This document shows, one piece after another, positions 9,765 to 20,700 of a DNA stretch of 64,000 nt. Made by a program: the position numbers and the translations under genes. Position 1 is the first letter of the stretch. Each line of letters begins with the position of its first letter. The DNA is from Babesia bovis T2Bo (lineage: Eukaryota > Apicomplexa > Aconoidasida > Piroplasmida > Babesiidae), in the NCBI RefSeq assembly GCF_000165395.2, contig NW_026261571.1:892501-956500 (forward strand), read 5' to 3'. Under the pieces are notes generated by a model, which was not told the origin of the DNA, did no database searches, and worked only from the letters and a program-made list of their open reading frames with translations.

Positions 9765-12275
9765 TTACCCAGTCATATCACTGATGCCGCCACTATAGAA
9801 TTGATTTCTAAATCCCATTGGCAATGGGCAGCACTGGCCTGAACCACCACAGTGTCCCAAGTGGGATGCAGCGGATGGGTACTCTGGCGTTTCGTTGTCT
9901 GGTACTGCATTACAACTAAACCCGGGCAACCTGTCCTCTAGGAATGCCTGGAGGGGGGAGGGGACACCAGTGGTAGTCATATTGCCACACTGAGAACACA
10001 TGGTAGGATTCCCCTTTTTGCCACACTTTGTGGAGTGTTGTGTACATCCAGAGCACTTGGGAGAGTTGCATATATCCTTCATCTGCTCTATGGCTTGAAT
10101 AAATTTTTGCGTGATCCAATAGGGTATGTAGCCATATAGCTTTGAGCTCTCATTTTCTAGTTCTTTCTTCAATGCCTCCAATGCATCACGTACACCTTTA
10201 ATAGCCTCACTTAACTTGTCCTTGGCACTACTGTAGTCCCGTTTGTTCTCTTCACCATTCGTTGCCTTCCCTAGTGCACCTTCTACCTCCCCTAGTTTCC
10301 CATTACTTCTACCATTCCTCGTCAGCTCCTCTAGTTTATTTTTAGCCGCCCCTAGTTTTCCATTCAGCCCACCCTTATTCACTTTCTGCACCTCCGCCTC
10401 TAGTCCCGTCTTAGCCTTCTCTAGTCCCGCCTTAGCCTCCCCTAGTGCCTTCTGCACCCCCTTGATTTCCTCTCCCTTCCTCCCTTCCAATGCCTCCTGG
10501 GCATTACCCAATTGTACCACTACCTCACCAATCTTCTCTAATACTTCCTTTAGTGCCCCCGGAATATCCTTTGCGCCCCCCTTTGCTACCACCTTTCCCA
10601 ACTCCTCCTTTACCTTACCCACCCTATAATGCCTATCATGTTCCATGGGGTTACACCCCAGGCACATCCAGCTAACTACACCCTTTCCAAGCACTCCACT
10701 ACCATACCTACACTCACGCCATTTACCTCCACAAGTAACTTTCACTGCACATTGCTTCCTAAGGAAGTACAACTGGTAGAACAAAGCCCTAATGTAGTGT
10801 ACCACCTGGTTGTATGCTTGGATGGACACAGTGGGATAGGTAAATCCACACTCAGTGTTGGCATATAAGGAGTGGATAGGTGGTTCCTTGGTGCCAGTAG
10901 TGCTGTGTAATCCTCCTTGAATACCTATGAGTACCAGTGGGCAGTACTGGGTCACTGCCTGGAAGTGGGCAAACAGGTTGTATTCATGAACTGTAATGGG
11001 ATGAGGGCGTTTTTCTTGGAGAAAGGCGAGTGTTGGTGTCTCATTGCTATTTTCTTCGGGTTTCTTGAGTACCTTTTCGAGTCTATCCTTACCATGCTTC
11101 AATATCTCTGGGTATGCCTGACTATAGGGCAATGCACTTAGCCAGTATAGGATCTCACGGATTGTCTTGGGATTTTTAGTGTTGGTGATCTCTTTCGTAC
11201 TCTTCTTTTGTAATCCAGTAAAGTAGGCACATGATAGAATGTAGAGCTTGAAGAGGGGACCGAGCTTGTTCTGGTCAATCTTCGGGTCAGTACCATTGCC
11301 CTGAAAGACACTACCGCCAAATGCACCTTTATTTATAGCGTGAATGAAACCACCAAAGTTAAACCCAGCTGGATTCCTAAATGTATTATCATCCTTGTCC
11401 TTGCCATGGCCTTTATTGCTACTAGTATCTGCGAATCCCAAATAGAACTTTTGTACAAAGTCAATGTTAATCACCTTATCGAGTCTATTCTCCGGTCCCT
11501 TGTCATTCAACATTGCCTTAGGAAACCCTAGGGCCTGTAGCCATTGGGATAGTGTGCCGTCATCTAGACCACTACCGTCGAGGATGTGGTTATTCCAGTA
11601 TGGACTAGTAACGTCCCATTTGCCTGTCCAATGCATATAGGTAATGCCACTCCAGATGAGACATACTGACCCTAGGAAAATACGGGCACATTGGTGACGG
11701 CGGTGGGAGGGGGTATTACCATTACCTCTCTCCTTTAGATCCGACCATACGGGTCTTATACGATAATCTGAGCTATCGTATATTGATATGAACGACATTT
11801 CTCCATATGCTGACTGATAACTGTCATGGTATATACGACAGTGATAGCTGTCGTCCTTCATACAACTACACTTATCACTACACTTCCCACACTCACCCTT
11901 ACAACAACACTTGCAGCATTTGCCTGCTAAAGCGCATTTACAACTCTCAGCAGTACATCCATCACCACTACAGCTACACCTATGCGTACTACTACCACCA
12001 CTACACCTTGTACACCCCCTGCCCAGGTGACTACTACTGCCTCCCTTAATACACCCACACTTGTCACAAGAGCTATCCTTCCGCTCTACATCCTCTAGAT
12101 ACTTGCACGTACCACTGCCACCTTTGCCACCAGTGCACCTACTAGTGCCATGAGCGGCCTGACCCTGACTACCATTATTACACTCCACTATCTTACTCCA
12201 CCCAACGAGTGCACTGAGTACCTGTGCCAGCTGGTCTATATAGGTCCGTACTACAGAGGTACCATTATGGCACTG
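9765..12275 (-). pseudogene. ves1alpha: ves1-alpha fragment broken at both ends
   Basis: An 830-codon open frame holds ves1-alpha sequence from VVRTYIDQLAQVLSALVGW through the Cys-rich domain, TIREILYWLSALPYS, the coiled coil and GSGQCCPLPMGF. It stops at DMTG (TAA at 9767-9765). In the intact copies this point continues with about 450 more residues, including the membrane helix. At the 3' break, the intact copies have a CAA codon where this copy has TAA, and the sequences diverge completely within a few bases. At the 5' side homology stops at about 12262 and an in-frame TAG lies at 12278-12276, so the first exons are absent. It is best read as a gene-conversion donor or recombination remnant. 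Another gene starts only about 70 bp downstream on the same strand. Confidence 0.75.
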
Positions 12276-13039
12276 CTAGATCACTCCCCCGAATAGCTAG
12301 CAGTTCTTTACTAAGTGAGTTACTAAACTTCGATGAAACTTTTATTAACAATACTACTATATTTTCATGGAACGTTTATCAATCTTTTACTAAAAGTATC
12401 ACTACTTGCATCAGCACTATAACACTCGTTGTTCTATGTTACACTGTATTCATTTGTTAGGCAGGTATAGCGCAACGACTACTACCATCACTACCAACTA
12501 CAAATGGTGATCTCTAGTGAGCGGATTGATATTGTCATGCATTATGACATCTTTATAAATGAATCTTCATGACCACAGAATGTAGTGTTGTGACATAATT
12601 GCTCATAGGTTAACATATCATTATGCCGTTGTTTGTATCGTAATACAACATAGATATAGACACAATCCGTGATGCATCTATCTTGGAATATGTTTCCATA
12701 GTGGACGGCAACAGATCTCACGTGGCTATGACACTGTACTGGTATATAGAATCACATTATGTCATGGTCAACAGGACACTATGGCACTTGGTGAAGTAAC
12801 CTTGTCTATCATGGCATAGATGTTGCACATATTGTGACACTCATGTCATATATCGTGATAATTACCTGCAAACACTAGGGTACCAATACTGGTCTGTAGA
12901 GCACCTCCACTGATAATTATCTGAGGAATGCATGATAGAAATGCAATCGCAATAGTTACATGCCACATAAATAGTTATCATATAGTAGTTTGAATAACTG
13001 CATAGGAGATCAACTCCTAACATGCTGTTACTGGTATAA
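12276..13039. other. Gene-free region between ves1 fragment and SmORF
   Basis: No supported frame. From about 12540 the sequence resembles the region before the next SmORF (14080-14520): the blocks CTGTAGAGCACCT and CTCCTAACATGCTGTTACT occur in both. It is the upstream part of a tandemly duplicated SmORF unit. Confidence 0.5.
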
Positions 13040-13060
13040 TGCATGGGGCATAACAACAAC
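13040..13060 (+). promoter_or_regulatory. SmORF upstream element (TGCATGGGGC box)
   Basis: The box begins TGCATGGGGCATAACAAC and ends 49 nt before the ATG at 13109, the same spacing as for the other two SmORF genes. CATGCTGTTACTGGTATAA immediately precedes it and is shared with the copy before 14521. Confidence 0.55.
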
Positions 13061-13108
13061 TATATATGTTCTCAACTAGGATCTTCACTCTTCACTAACT
13101 TTCTCAAG

Positions 13109-13687
13109 ATGGTAACATTCAACATACTATGGAAACTCTGCTTAGTTGTGGCATTTGGGCTTTCTGCCACTGTCACGTCTACTGATGTAGCCCAGGAGCA
13201 GCCCAAGAAGGAATCGTTCTTAAGTAGATTCTTCGGCAAGAAAGAATCAACTGCAACTAAACCTGTGGAAGAAAAAGAAGCAAGCAGCCATAACACCCAA
13301 GGATACAGTGATCCAAATGATCCACCCAAATACTCTGTTGAATGGTATCTGTTACCCAAGCCGGAAAACAGAGCTGCCTTACGTAAAGCGCTGCCAAGCG
13401 ATATAGCAGAAATGGTTCCAAAGGATTACAAAAGGCGAATCTGGTCTGCACTAGAGGGCTGTATTATCAAGTTTTTCAAAATAGAGGCCGCTGAATGGTA
13501 CTTGCTACCCGAGCCGGAAAGCAGAGCCGCATTACGTTATGTGTTGCCATCTGATTTGGCTGCAAAGGTACCGGAGGACTCTAATGAAGCAATAAAACCC
13601 GAAGTAGAGAAAGATATTAGGAAGTTATTCTCACAGACTTTCCAGAAAGGGAGATTAACGCACTCATGGTCAACAGCCATGGATTGA
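13109..13687 (+). CDS. smorf: SmORF-family secreted protein (two repeats)
   Basis: A 192-aa single-exon frame. The start at 13109 was chosen because it opens the conserved signal peptide (FNILWKLCLVVAFGLSATVT, then STDVAQEQ). Upstream in-frame codons are not conserved. The mature protein has a basic spacer (SRFFGKKEST) and two copies of the SmORF unit (VEWYLLPKPENRAALRKALPSD and EWYLLPEPESRAALRYVLPSD, roughly residues 75-125 and 130-180). The role of the family is unknown; secretion into the host cell is inferred from the signal peptide. It lies in tandem with the larger SmORF at 14590. Confidence 0.85.
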   Translation: MVTFNILWKLCLVVAFGLSATVTSTDVAQEQPKKESFLSRFFGKKESTATKPVEEKEASSHNTQGYSDPNDPPKYSVEWYLLPKPENRAALRKALPSDIAEMVPKDYKRRIWSALEGCIIKFFKIEAAEWYLLPEPESRAALRYVLPSDLAAKVPEDSNEAIKPEVEKDIRKLFSQTFQKGRLTHSWSTAMD

Positions 13688-14520
13688 TATTGGTAGATCA
13701 CCAATACTCTAATATCTTCATAAAAACGCAGTTATCATAATATCATAGTATATAGACTTCTGTAGCACACTACATTGTTGCATATTGCTCAGTATATCAT
13801 GAAGTATAGACTTGTGTAGCTAACACTAGTAATCATAACATGATTAGTATACTATACACAGACATAACAAGCGCTTCTAACAGATACTTTCCTTTTCAGA
13901 TATATATCTCTTCACAGCAACATACTAAACACTACATTAATCTCATACGACACGTTGCTGTGCTAATATTACTGTTAACTAGCAATAGGGGTGCTTTCTG
14001 ATAAGCAGCGTTAGCACAGCACGCATTTGGGCGTCCCTATATCACTCACCACTACTGCACAAGGTAGCTTCTTGACAATACAGCTCACAGGATGCCATCT
14101 CATTATACCGTTGTTGGTACCGTGATACTGCATAGATATAGGCATAATCCGTGATACAACTATCTTGGAATATGATTCCATCATGATAACTAACAGAACA
14201 TAAGTGCCTATGACACTGTACCGGAATATATACCATAGTATGTCATGGTCAAAAGGACACTATAGCACTTGGTGAAGTAACCTTGTCTATCATGTCGTTG
14301 GTTTTGTACAGATGGTGACAGGTACGTAGCTATTAACAATTCTTACCGTATAATTTCACTCTTCCAATACCGGTCTGTAGAGCACCTGTACCGATAGTTA
14401 TCTGATCAGTGCCTGACAGCGACAGAACCACCATGATTTAATGTCTCCCAGATATATAGTGCACAGCAACTTAAATAGCTGCACTGAAGAGCAACTCCTA
14501 ACATGCTGTTACTAGTATAA
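13688..14520. other. Gene-free region between two SmORF genes
   Basis: No frame of interest. The right half repeats the region upstream of 13040, consistent with tandem duplication of gene plus promoter. Several short TATGGTA/TCATGG palindromes are visible, but I can assign no function to them. Confidence 0.45.
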
Positions 14521-14540
14521 TGCATGGGGGCACAACAACG
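14521..14540 (+). promoter_or_regulatory. SmORF upstream element (TGCATGGGGG box)
   Basis: The third copy of the box, reading TGCATGGGGGCACAACAACG, ends 49 nt before the ATG at 14590. It is slightly more diverged than the other two, but the spacing is kept. Confidence 0.5.
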
Positions 14541-14589
14541 ACATCAGGTGCAACAGTTAAGAACCTCACTCCCTATTAACCTTACCAAG

Positions 14590-15441
14590 ATGGTAGGCAT
14601 TAAAACCTTACCAACGATCTGTATATTGGTGGCATTTGGGCTTTCTGCCACTGTCACTGCTACTGATGTAGTCCAGGAGCAACCCAAGAAGGACTCAGTG
14701 GTCAGTGGATCATTACGTAAGAATGAAGAATCTGTTGCTAAACCTCAAGAGGTTTCAAAGAGTGAGACTGATGAACCACCCATGTTTTCTGTTGAATGGT
14801 ATCTCTTACCCAAACCCTTAAACAGAGCAACTCTTCGTTACATATTGCCATGGACCATGATATTGTCCGTACCAGAGGACTGCAAAAAGCCAATATTGCC
14901 CGCAGTAGAAAAACGTATTAGAAATCATTTTTCTTGGGTTGAAAAACAGAAACAAAAGGAGTCTGATTCTGCACAACGTAAAACCACTGATGTTGGCCAA
15001 CCCCCAAAGAAGTCCTTCACCAGTAGATTCTTCGGTAAAAAAGACGCATCTGCCAATACACCTGTTGATGTACCAGAGTTACCCAAGTTTTCTTTTGAAT
15101 GGTATTTTGTACAGAAGCCCGAAAACAGAAAACATCTTCGTGACAGGTTGCCATATTCTACGAAAGCTTTTGTAGCACCGGACTGTAGAGAGCCAATAGC
15201 GCCTGTGTTTGAAAAACGCATTAGAGATTATTTGTCATTATATAGCGTCGACTGGTATCTGTTATCAAAGGAGGAAAACAGAATTGCTCTACGTTATTTG
15301 TTGCCATCTGATTTGGCTGCCAAGGTTCCAGAGGACTATAATGAACCTATAGATCCCGAGGTGGAAGAACTTATTAGGGAGCATTTCTCGACGGTTGAGG
15401 AGAAGCAAAGGCCTAATCGTTTTTGGTATTTGCATTTGTGA
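14590..15441 (+). CDS. smorf: SmORF-family secreted protein (three repeats)
   Basis: A 283-aa frame starting at 14590 with the family signal peptide (ICILVAFGLSATVT, then ATDVVQEQ). Three units of the WYLLPKPxNRAxLRxxLPSD type lie at about residues 58-110, 155-205 and 210-265. The first and second are separated by a second copy of the spacer motif FTSRFFGKKDAS, as if a signal-less gene had been fused behind the first unit. The middle unit is diverged (FEWYFVQKPENRKHLRDRLP). No transmembrane segment follows the signal peptide. Its 3' end faces the ves1 remnant at 16232-16590. Confidence 0.85.
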   Translation: MVGIKTLPTICILVAFGLSATVTATDVVQEQPKKDSVVSGSLRKNEESVAKPQEVSKSETDEPPMFSVEWYLLPKPLNRATLRYILPWTMILSVPEDCKKPILPAVEKRIRNHFSWVEKQKQKESDSAQRKTTDVGQPPKKSFTSRFFGKKDASANTPVDVPELPKFSFEWYFVQKPENRKHLRDRLPYSTKAFVAPDCREPIAPVFEKRIRDYLSLYSVDWYLLSKEENRIALRYLLPSDLAAKVPEDYNEPIDPEVEELIREHFSTVEEKQRPNRFWYLHL

Positions 15442-16231
15442 ATCAACAACCATGGACAACTTCATGAAAACGCAGTTATCATAATGTCATAGTGGATATA
15501 CATTTGTATCACACGACAGTGCCACATATGTCCTACCATGTAGTAGTACATGTACATCTCTACCACACTACCCTAATACATATACTCCATTGTGCCACAG
15601 CACCCATACATAGCCCAACCTCCCTAATCATAGCACCCATGTACGCTCTCTACCGCTGTATCAATACAACTGCACATTAGCATATATGCTACTTTGTGGT
15701 TTCCCCGGTAATGGCTTAGTATGGTACTGTATACTAACCAGGGTATCAATAATGTCCCATGGAAGTGACTTTGTTATAGACCACTGACCCACAGTGATAT
15801 TCAGTGTTAGTACTACAATATGTATTCTCCTAGACTACATCATATTATACATCCCACTCTCCACTAGTACATATCACTACCTCTATCAGGATATCCACAG
15901 TGATCGCTACAAGAGTCCTGAAAGTAAGTTGGCATGACCTCAATCAATGGATCATGTATTGTTATAGACACAGATCAGTGCCTATAAAGTGCCAACACTA
16001 CTGTTCAAGCCACTAACTAGTGCCCCATCATGAGGGTTGCCCTAGCATCCTAAAAACCCCACCGGGGTAACACCAACATAAATTATGGCCCCACTAAGCA
16101 CTCCTTTGTGCGGGGAGGGAGGGACACAGAGAGTTAGCAGTTACTATGTAGTCGCCAAAAAGTACTACTACACATATTACTCTACCCAAAAATTCTACCA
16201 CTACATTGCTAAACTTTTACTAACTATGCTA
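15442..16231. other. SmORF/ves1 tail-to-tail intergenic region
   Basis: No gene is visible. Around 15697-15777 it carries the inverted counterpart of 5876-5956. It ends in the A/C-rich type of sequence (CTAAACTTTTACTAA) that is common just after ves1 genes in this window. Confidence 0.55.
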
Positions 16232-16590
16232 CTAAACCATCACTAAAATCACTAATAAACTTTGATCAAAATACTCTATCAATGCCATTCCCCTCCTCCC
16301 CGTCATCACCTTATACCACATACATTGCCACCGGTGCTCTCCACCCCTTAACCAATGTGACCTCATATGAGTCCAGTCCAGTGGCCATATGGCACCAAAG
16401 GCTAGGTATAGCACTGCCATGAGCCACGCCAAGGTCATTACAAAGATCCACGGGAGCCTGGTGGTGTAGATGAGCTTATTTATTTCGTGGTGGAGGCCTT
16501 TAGCAGTGATGCCTGTCTTCAGGTGGTCACCTTCTAGGTCCTTCGTCAGTGTTTTCAGGAAATGGTGACATTGCTTCTTCTGTGCACTCC
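16232..16590 (-). pseudogene. ves1: Orphan terminal exon of a ves1 gene
   Basis: Minus-strand sequence reads CHHFLKTLTKDLEGDHLKTG, then a family membrane helix (PWIFVMTLAWLMAVLYLAFG, AIWPLDWTHMRSHWLRGG) and a tail ending in a stop at 16232. This corresponds to the last exon of a ves1-beta gene, or the 3' end of an alpha gene. Upstream, from 16600 onward, there is only A/C-rich repeat sequence and no other ves1 exon. It is therefore an isolated 3' piece, either a remnant or a donor segment. Confidence 0.7.
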
Positions 16591-17425
16591 CAGTACCTAC
16601 ATAACCATTTAATACCCCTAACAGCCACTACATTTCTGTGAAACTTTTACCAAAAGTAATGTCAAACCTTTACTAAAACCAGCAGTAAACTCTTACTGAA
16701 TATACCATGAAAAGTTTAATAGAATCATTACGTAATCCTTACTAACCTTTCTAGATAGATTCTACGATATGTCCACCAAAACACTGAGTAATCTCATCCA
16801 TATAATACCCTAACAACAACTACTTTTATACTAAACCTTCACTAGCATTGCTACTACATTTCTGTGAAACCCTTACTAAAATGCCACTACTTTTCTGTGA
16901 AACCCCTGCCAAAACTGCCACTACTTTTCTATGAAACCCCTGCCAAAAGTGCTACTACATTTCTGTGAAACCTTTACCAAAACGCCACTACATTTCTGTG
17001 AAACCTTTACCAAAACTGCTACTACTTTTCTGTGAAACCTCTGCCAAAAACCGTAGTAAACTTTTACTGAATATAGGACGAAAATTTTAATAAATCACTA
17101 CGAAACCTTTACTAACAGTGCTACTGGAGTTTTACCAGAGCGGCTATTAATACATTACAAAACGTATACCATCATTACCACTAGATGTCCACCAAAAAAT
17201 GTCAGTAACTTTATTCATTTAATACCCCTAACAGCTACCACTTTTCTAGTAAAGTTTTTCGAAATGTGCTACTAAACTTTTGTGAAACTTTGATTAAAAG
17301 TGTGAATAAACGTTTTCTAAAGTTATTAGTTAACGCTAACAAAAATTGATGCTCCAATCTCACTACGGATACTTCATATGACCACTCCTAGGACACTGTT
17401 GCGCGCCACTGTAACGGACATTCGT
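16591..17425. other. Gene-free degenerate repeat region 3' of ves1-beta
   Basis: The plus strand is rich in ACTTTTACTAAAA and CTACTACATTTCTGTGAAAC phrases. It includes the ordered tandem array at 16852-17051 and scattered degenerate copies, for example near 16627 and 17265. No coding frame is supported. Confidence 0.5.
16852..17051 (+). repeat. Tandem array, about six copies of a 34-bp unit
   Basis: The unit is approximately ACTACTTTTCTGTGAAACCC followed by CTGCCAAAACTGCC, repeated about six times head to tail with a few substitutions per copy (ACATTT/ACTTTT, CCTTTACC/CCCCTGCC). It sits downstream of the ves1-beta stop at 17800 in that gene's sense, so it may lie in its 3' region. Confidence 0.7.
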
Positions 17426-17438
17426 GCGCCGAAGGCGC
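17426..17438 (-). repeat. GC-rich hairpin downstream of ves1-beta
   Basis: GCGCCGAAGGCGC on the plus strand, which is GCGCC-TTC-GGCGC in the sense of the ves1-beta gene. It is flanked by further GCGCGCC palindromes at 17401-17407 and 17452-17458. Same family as the element at 20110. Confidence 0.65.
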
Positions 17439-17773
17439 CCCTATCTCTTACGGCGCGCCCTGAAAACATTGTTTCTACACTGCCTCACTACTTAACCCCA
17501 TCAACATCGGGTAAAATACACAGAAAATTGACACTATATAGTCACCATGCGATTACTATCTGCTTTATCTACATTATTTGTAGTTATTGCCCCTATAGGC
17601 ACTACTTTTGCTATTTAGATCCCACTACTGCTTTCACCATTACTGCTACTAGTAATGCCCCTCCACCTATTCCTAGCAATACCGCTAGTGGTATTTTCCA
17701 GGCATCATTACTCTTAACTAATGCAGCCACTAATGGACCCCCGAACACAGCTACTGTCCCTAGAGACACTGTT

Positions 17774-17786
17774 GCGCCGAAGGCGC
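17774..17786 (-). repeat. GC-rich hairpin just after the ves1-beta stop
   Basis: Another GCGCCGAAGGCGC palindrome. It lies 14 nt beyond... counted in the gene's sense, just downstream of the ves1-beta stop codon at 17800, in the presumed 3' untranslated region. Confidence 0.65.
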
Positions 17787-17799
17787 CACCACTTTGCCA

Positions 17800-20700
17800 C
17801 TATGTCTTACCAAAGAACTCCAATATACCCCTCCCCTTCTTCTTACCCACCATCAGTACCTCCCATGGACTCAGACTACCCTTCCTGAACCATCCCCTAC
17901 AATGTGACCTCATATGTGTCCAGTCCAGTGGCCATATGGCACCAAATGCTAGGTAGAGCACCGCTACTAGCCATGCTATGGTCAGGACAAAGATCCAGGG
18001 GAGCCTGGTGGTGTAGATGAGCTGGTTTATTTCGTTAATGAGTTTCTTGAACTCGCTGCTGCCTTCTACATTCTTCAAGGTCTCCAAGAAATCGTGACAC
18101 TTTTTTTGTGTACCTACACCACCATTTAATACCCCTAGGGCACTGTTGCGCCGAAGGCGCCATTATAGCACTATGTCTACACTATCCATACTACTGTACT
18201 ATAACTCACCTGGACCTTTGTGCAACTTCTCTACATCACCATACCCAAAGCCATACTTGTACAACACCGGTAGTACCCCGGTACATGATACGACAGAGGT
18301 ACAGCAGCATGTGTCTCTATTTCCATGGGTTCCGGCTTGGCACTGTCCACCGCCACATCCACCAGCAGCTCCTCCCGGACCTACTACACCATTAATCCAC
18401 ATGACACTGTCGCGCCGAAGGCGCCCCTATAGCACTGAAACCTACCCGTACACCCATCACTCTTACAATCCACCTTCATATAATCCTCCTTCAACTTATC
18501 CAACCCTTCCTGGAACTCCCCTATCAAATATACCAACCATGACAGGTAGGTCCCGGCCATCGCTGGACTCAACTGGCCATACTGCTGGCCACTCAGAGGA
18601 GAGAGGTATTGAGAGCATTGACCAGTAGGGGCACTGTTAGGGCATGTATATAGGCACTTCAAGGTATCGTTCTTGTTACTGCAATCTCCACCGTATTTCT
18701 TAAGTGCCTCGACCACTGCATCACCACCAATAGACATCATGTGCAATTTAGATTCCTGCTCGTATATCCCTAGGGCCTTGTTAACTTCCTGCTCTCCAGC
18801 ACCACCACTCTTTCCCCCAATATAGACTATATAGTAATAGAACCCAAAGAGGTCACCCAGGGTCCGTGGCACCGTGGGAGTAATACAGGCCAGTAGTCTC
18901 AGTAGTACCACTAGGGTGCCATGGCACTTCTCTGGGTCACAGTGGTACTCCAGGAGTAGTGACAGTGTATTCCCAGTGCAGTGGGCAGGGTAAGTGCCAG
19001 CGGCACCACTACCTGCTACACGATGAGTCCATGTGACTCCCAAGGCGCCCTTATAGAACTAGGGTGGGACGTACCTGCTTGAGCTCCTGTAAGTTGCTCT
19101 GTCTTATGGGTACCCTGGGTTAAATCTGTGCATACCATGAGTCACTGTTAGTCGCTAGGGTTACTGTGGCGCCCAGGGGGTGCCCCTAGTGTATATATAC
19201 AGTGCCTTAGGGGTGCCATATAGTACTGGGACGTACCTTTGAAGTGGTTCTCTCTTTGTTGAGTACTGCCACTACCACTTTCTGCGCTCCAACCCATTGG
19301 AACAGGGCACAACTTGGGGTAATTGAGGTCTGGCGTGCCAAAGTGACCTTTAGGATTATCATCTTTAGTGGTCCAATGAGTCTCAATAGGTGGATAATCA
19401 TCGACACCTCTGCCGATGGTTTGATTGCACACCATCTTTCCTGGTCCATCGCATAGGAATGACATCAATGGCGAGTCAGTGCTGGTGCTATCCATGCACT
19501 TACACTTTCCAGCAGCACTACCTGCTACACCATTATTCCATATCAAATATATACCACCCACCTGTACTGCTAGCAGAACACAACCAAGTGCTGGCACTCC
19601 ACTTGACTTCCTTCCCATACCTACAACTCTGCCAGCCCAGCACAGTGTTCCCTCCCACTCCTACTCCTCCTCCCACTCCCACCTTACACTGCTTCCTCAG
19701 GAAATAGAGCTGGTAGAAGCAGTGGTAGACATATATCCTCAGTTGGTCCAGGCACTGGGCGGCCGAAAGGTCCATATGGAAGCCAAAGAGCCCATTGGCA
19801 TACATCCCATGGAGGGGGCCTAAATAGAGTTAGTGTGACTGGGTACCACTGTGATTACTTACCAAACTTGGACACTTCCAGGTGGTACCCGCCATAGCAG
19901 ACTTCACCTTTTCCGAGGGGTTTTCCGGTGGAAGCTCCCGGTTGCTGGGGAGACTGTGCCTGTGCAGCTGCTTCTTGTTCCTTTATATCTTTAGGGTCGC
20001 ATCTCTTATGACGGTTTTTCTTATGATGTGGACACTTATTCTTCTCCGCAGCAGCTGGAGCACTACCTACTCCACCATAAGTCCACATGACTACCCCTAG
20101 AGCACTGTCGCGCCGAAGGCGCCCTTATATATCACTGTCTATATCACTCACCTTGTGTTGTCTGCTTCACTTCCCTTTCTATGGTCCCCTGGATACCGAT
20201 GAGTACCAGTGGGCAGTAGCCACAGGCGGCCAGTAGGTAGTGGGTAATGTTGTCCTTGTGGAGATCTGTCTTGCCGCCAGATTTAGTTCCTTCCAGTGAG
20301 TATTTCCCACCCTCCGGGAATTTCTGTCCCATCCTCTCTACCAGTGCCTTGTATCCCTTACTATAGGGCAATGCACTAAGCCAGTATAGGATTTCCCGGA
20401 TAGTGCGTGGTTTCCTGGGAGAGGTAGTGTCCTTTTTGGCATCACTAGCACCGTCAGTACTAGTGGCCGCCTTTGGCGGCGACGTGATACCCTTGGCCCC
20501 GGCACTACCTGCCCTGAAGTACCCACTGGCCAGGATGTGTAGTACCAATAGGGGATACTTTGTACAAATTTCTTCAGTATTCTTCCCTGTAAGGGCAGTT
20601 TTTGCTCCACTATAGATACTGCTGTAGTACTCAGCTACACTACCTAGGGTACATTGGTACTATAGAGGAGGTAGGACTTACCCTGAGAAGCACCTTTCAC

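Noticed and set aside
17378..17956. 192-codon plus-strand frame rich in Pro and Thr
   Set aside because: It runs through the GC hairpins and antisense to the last ves1-beta exon; no recognisable domain.
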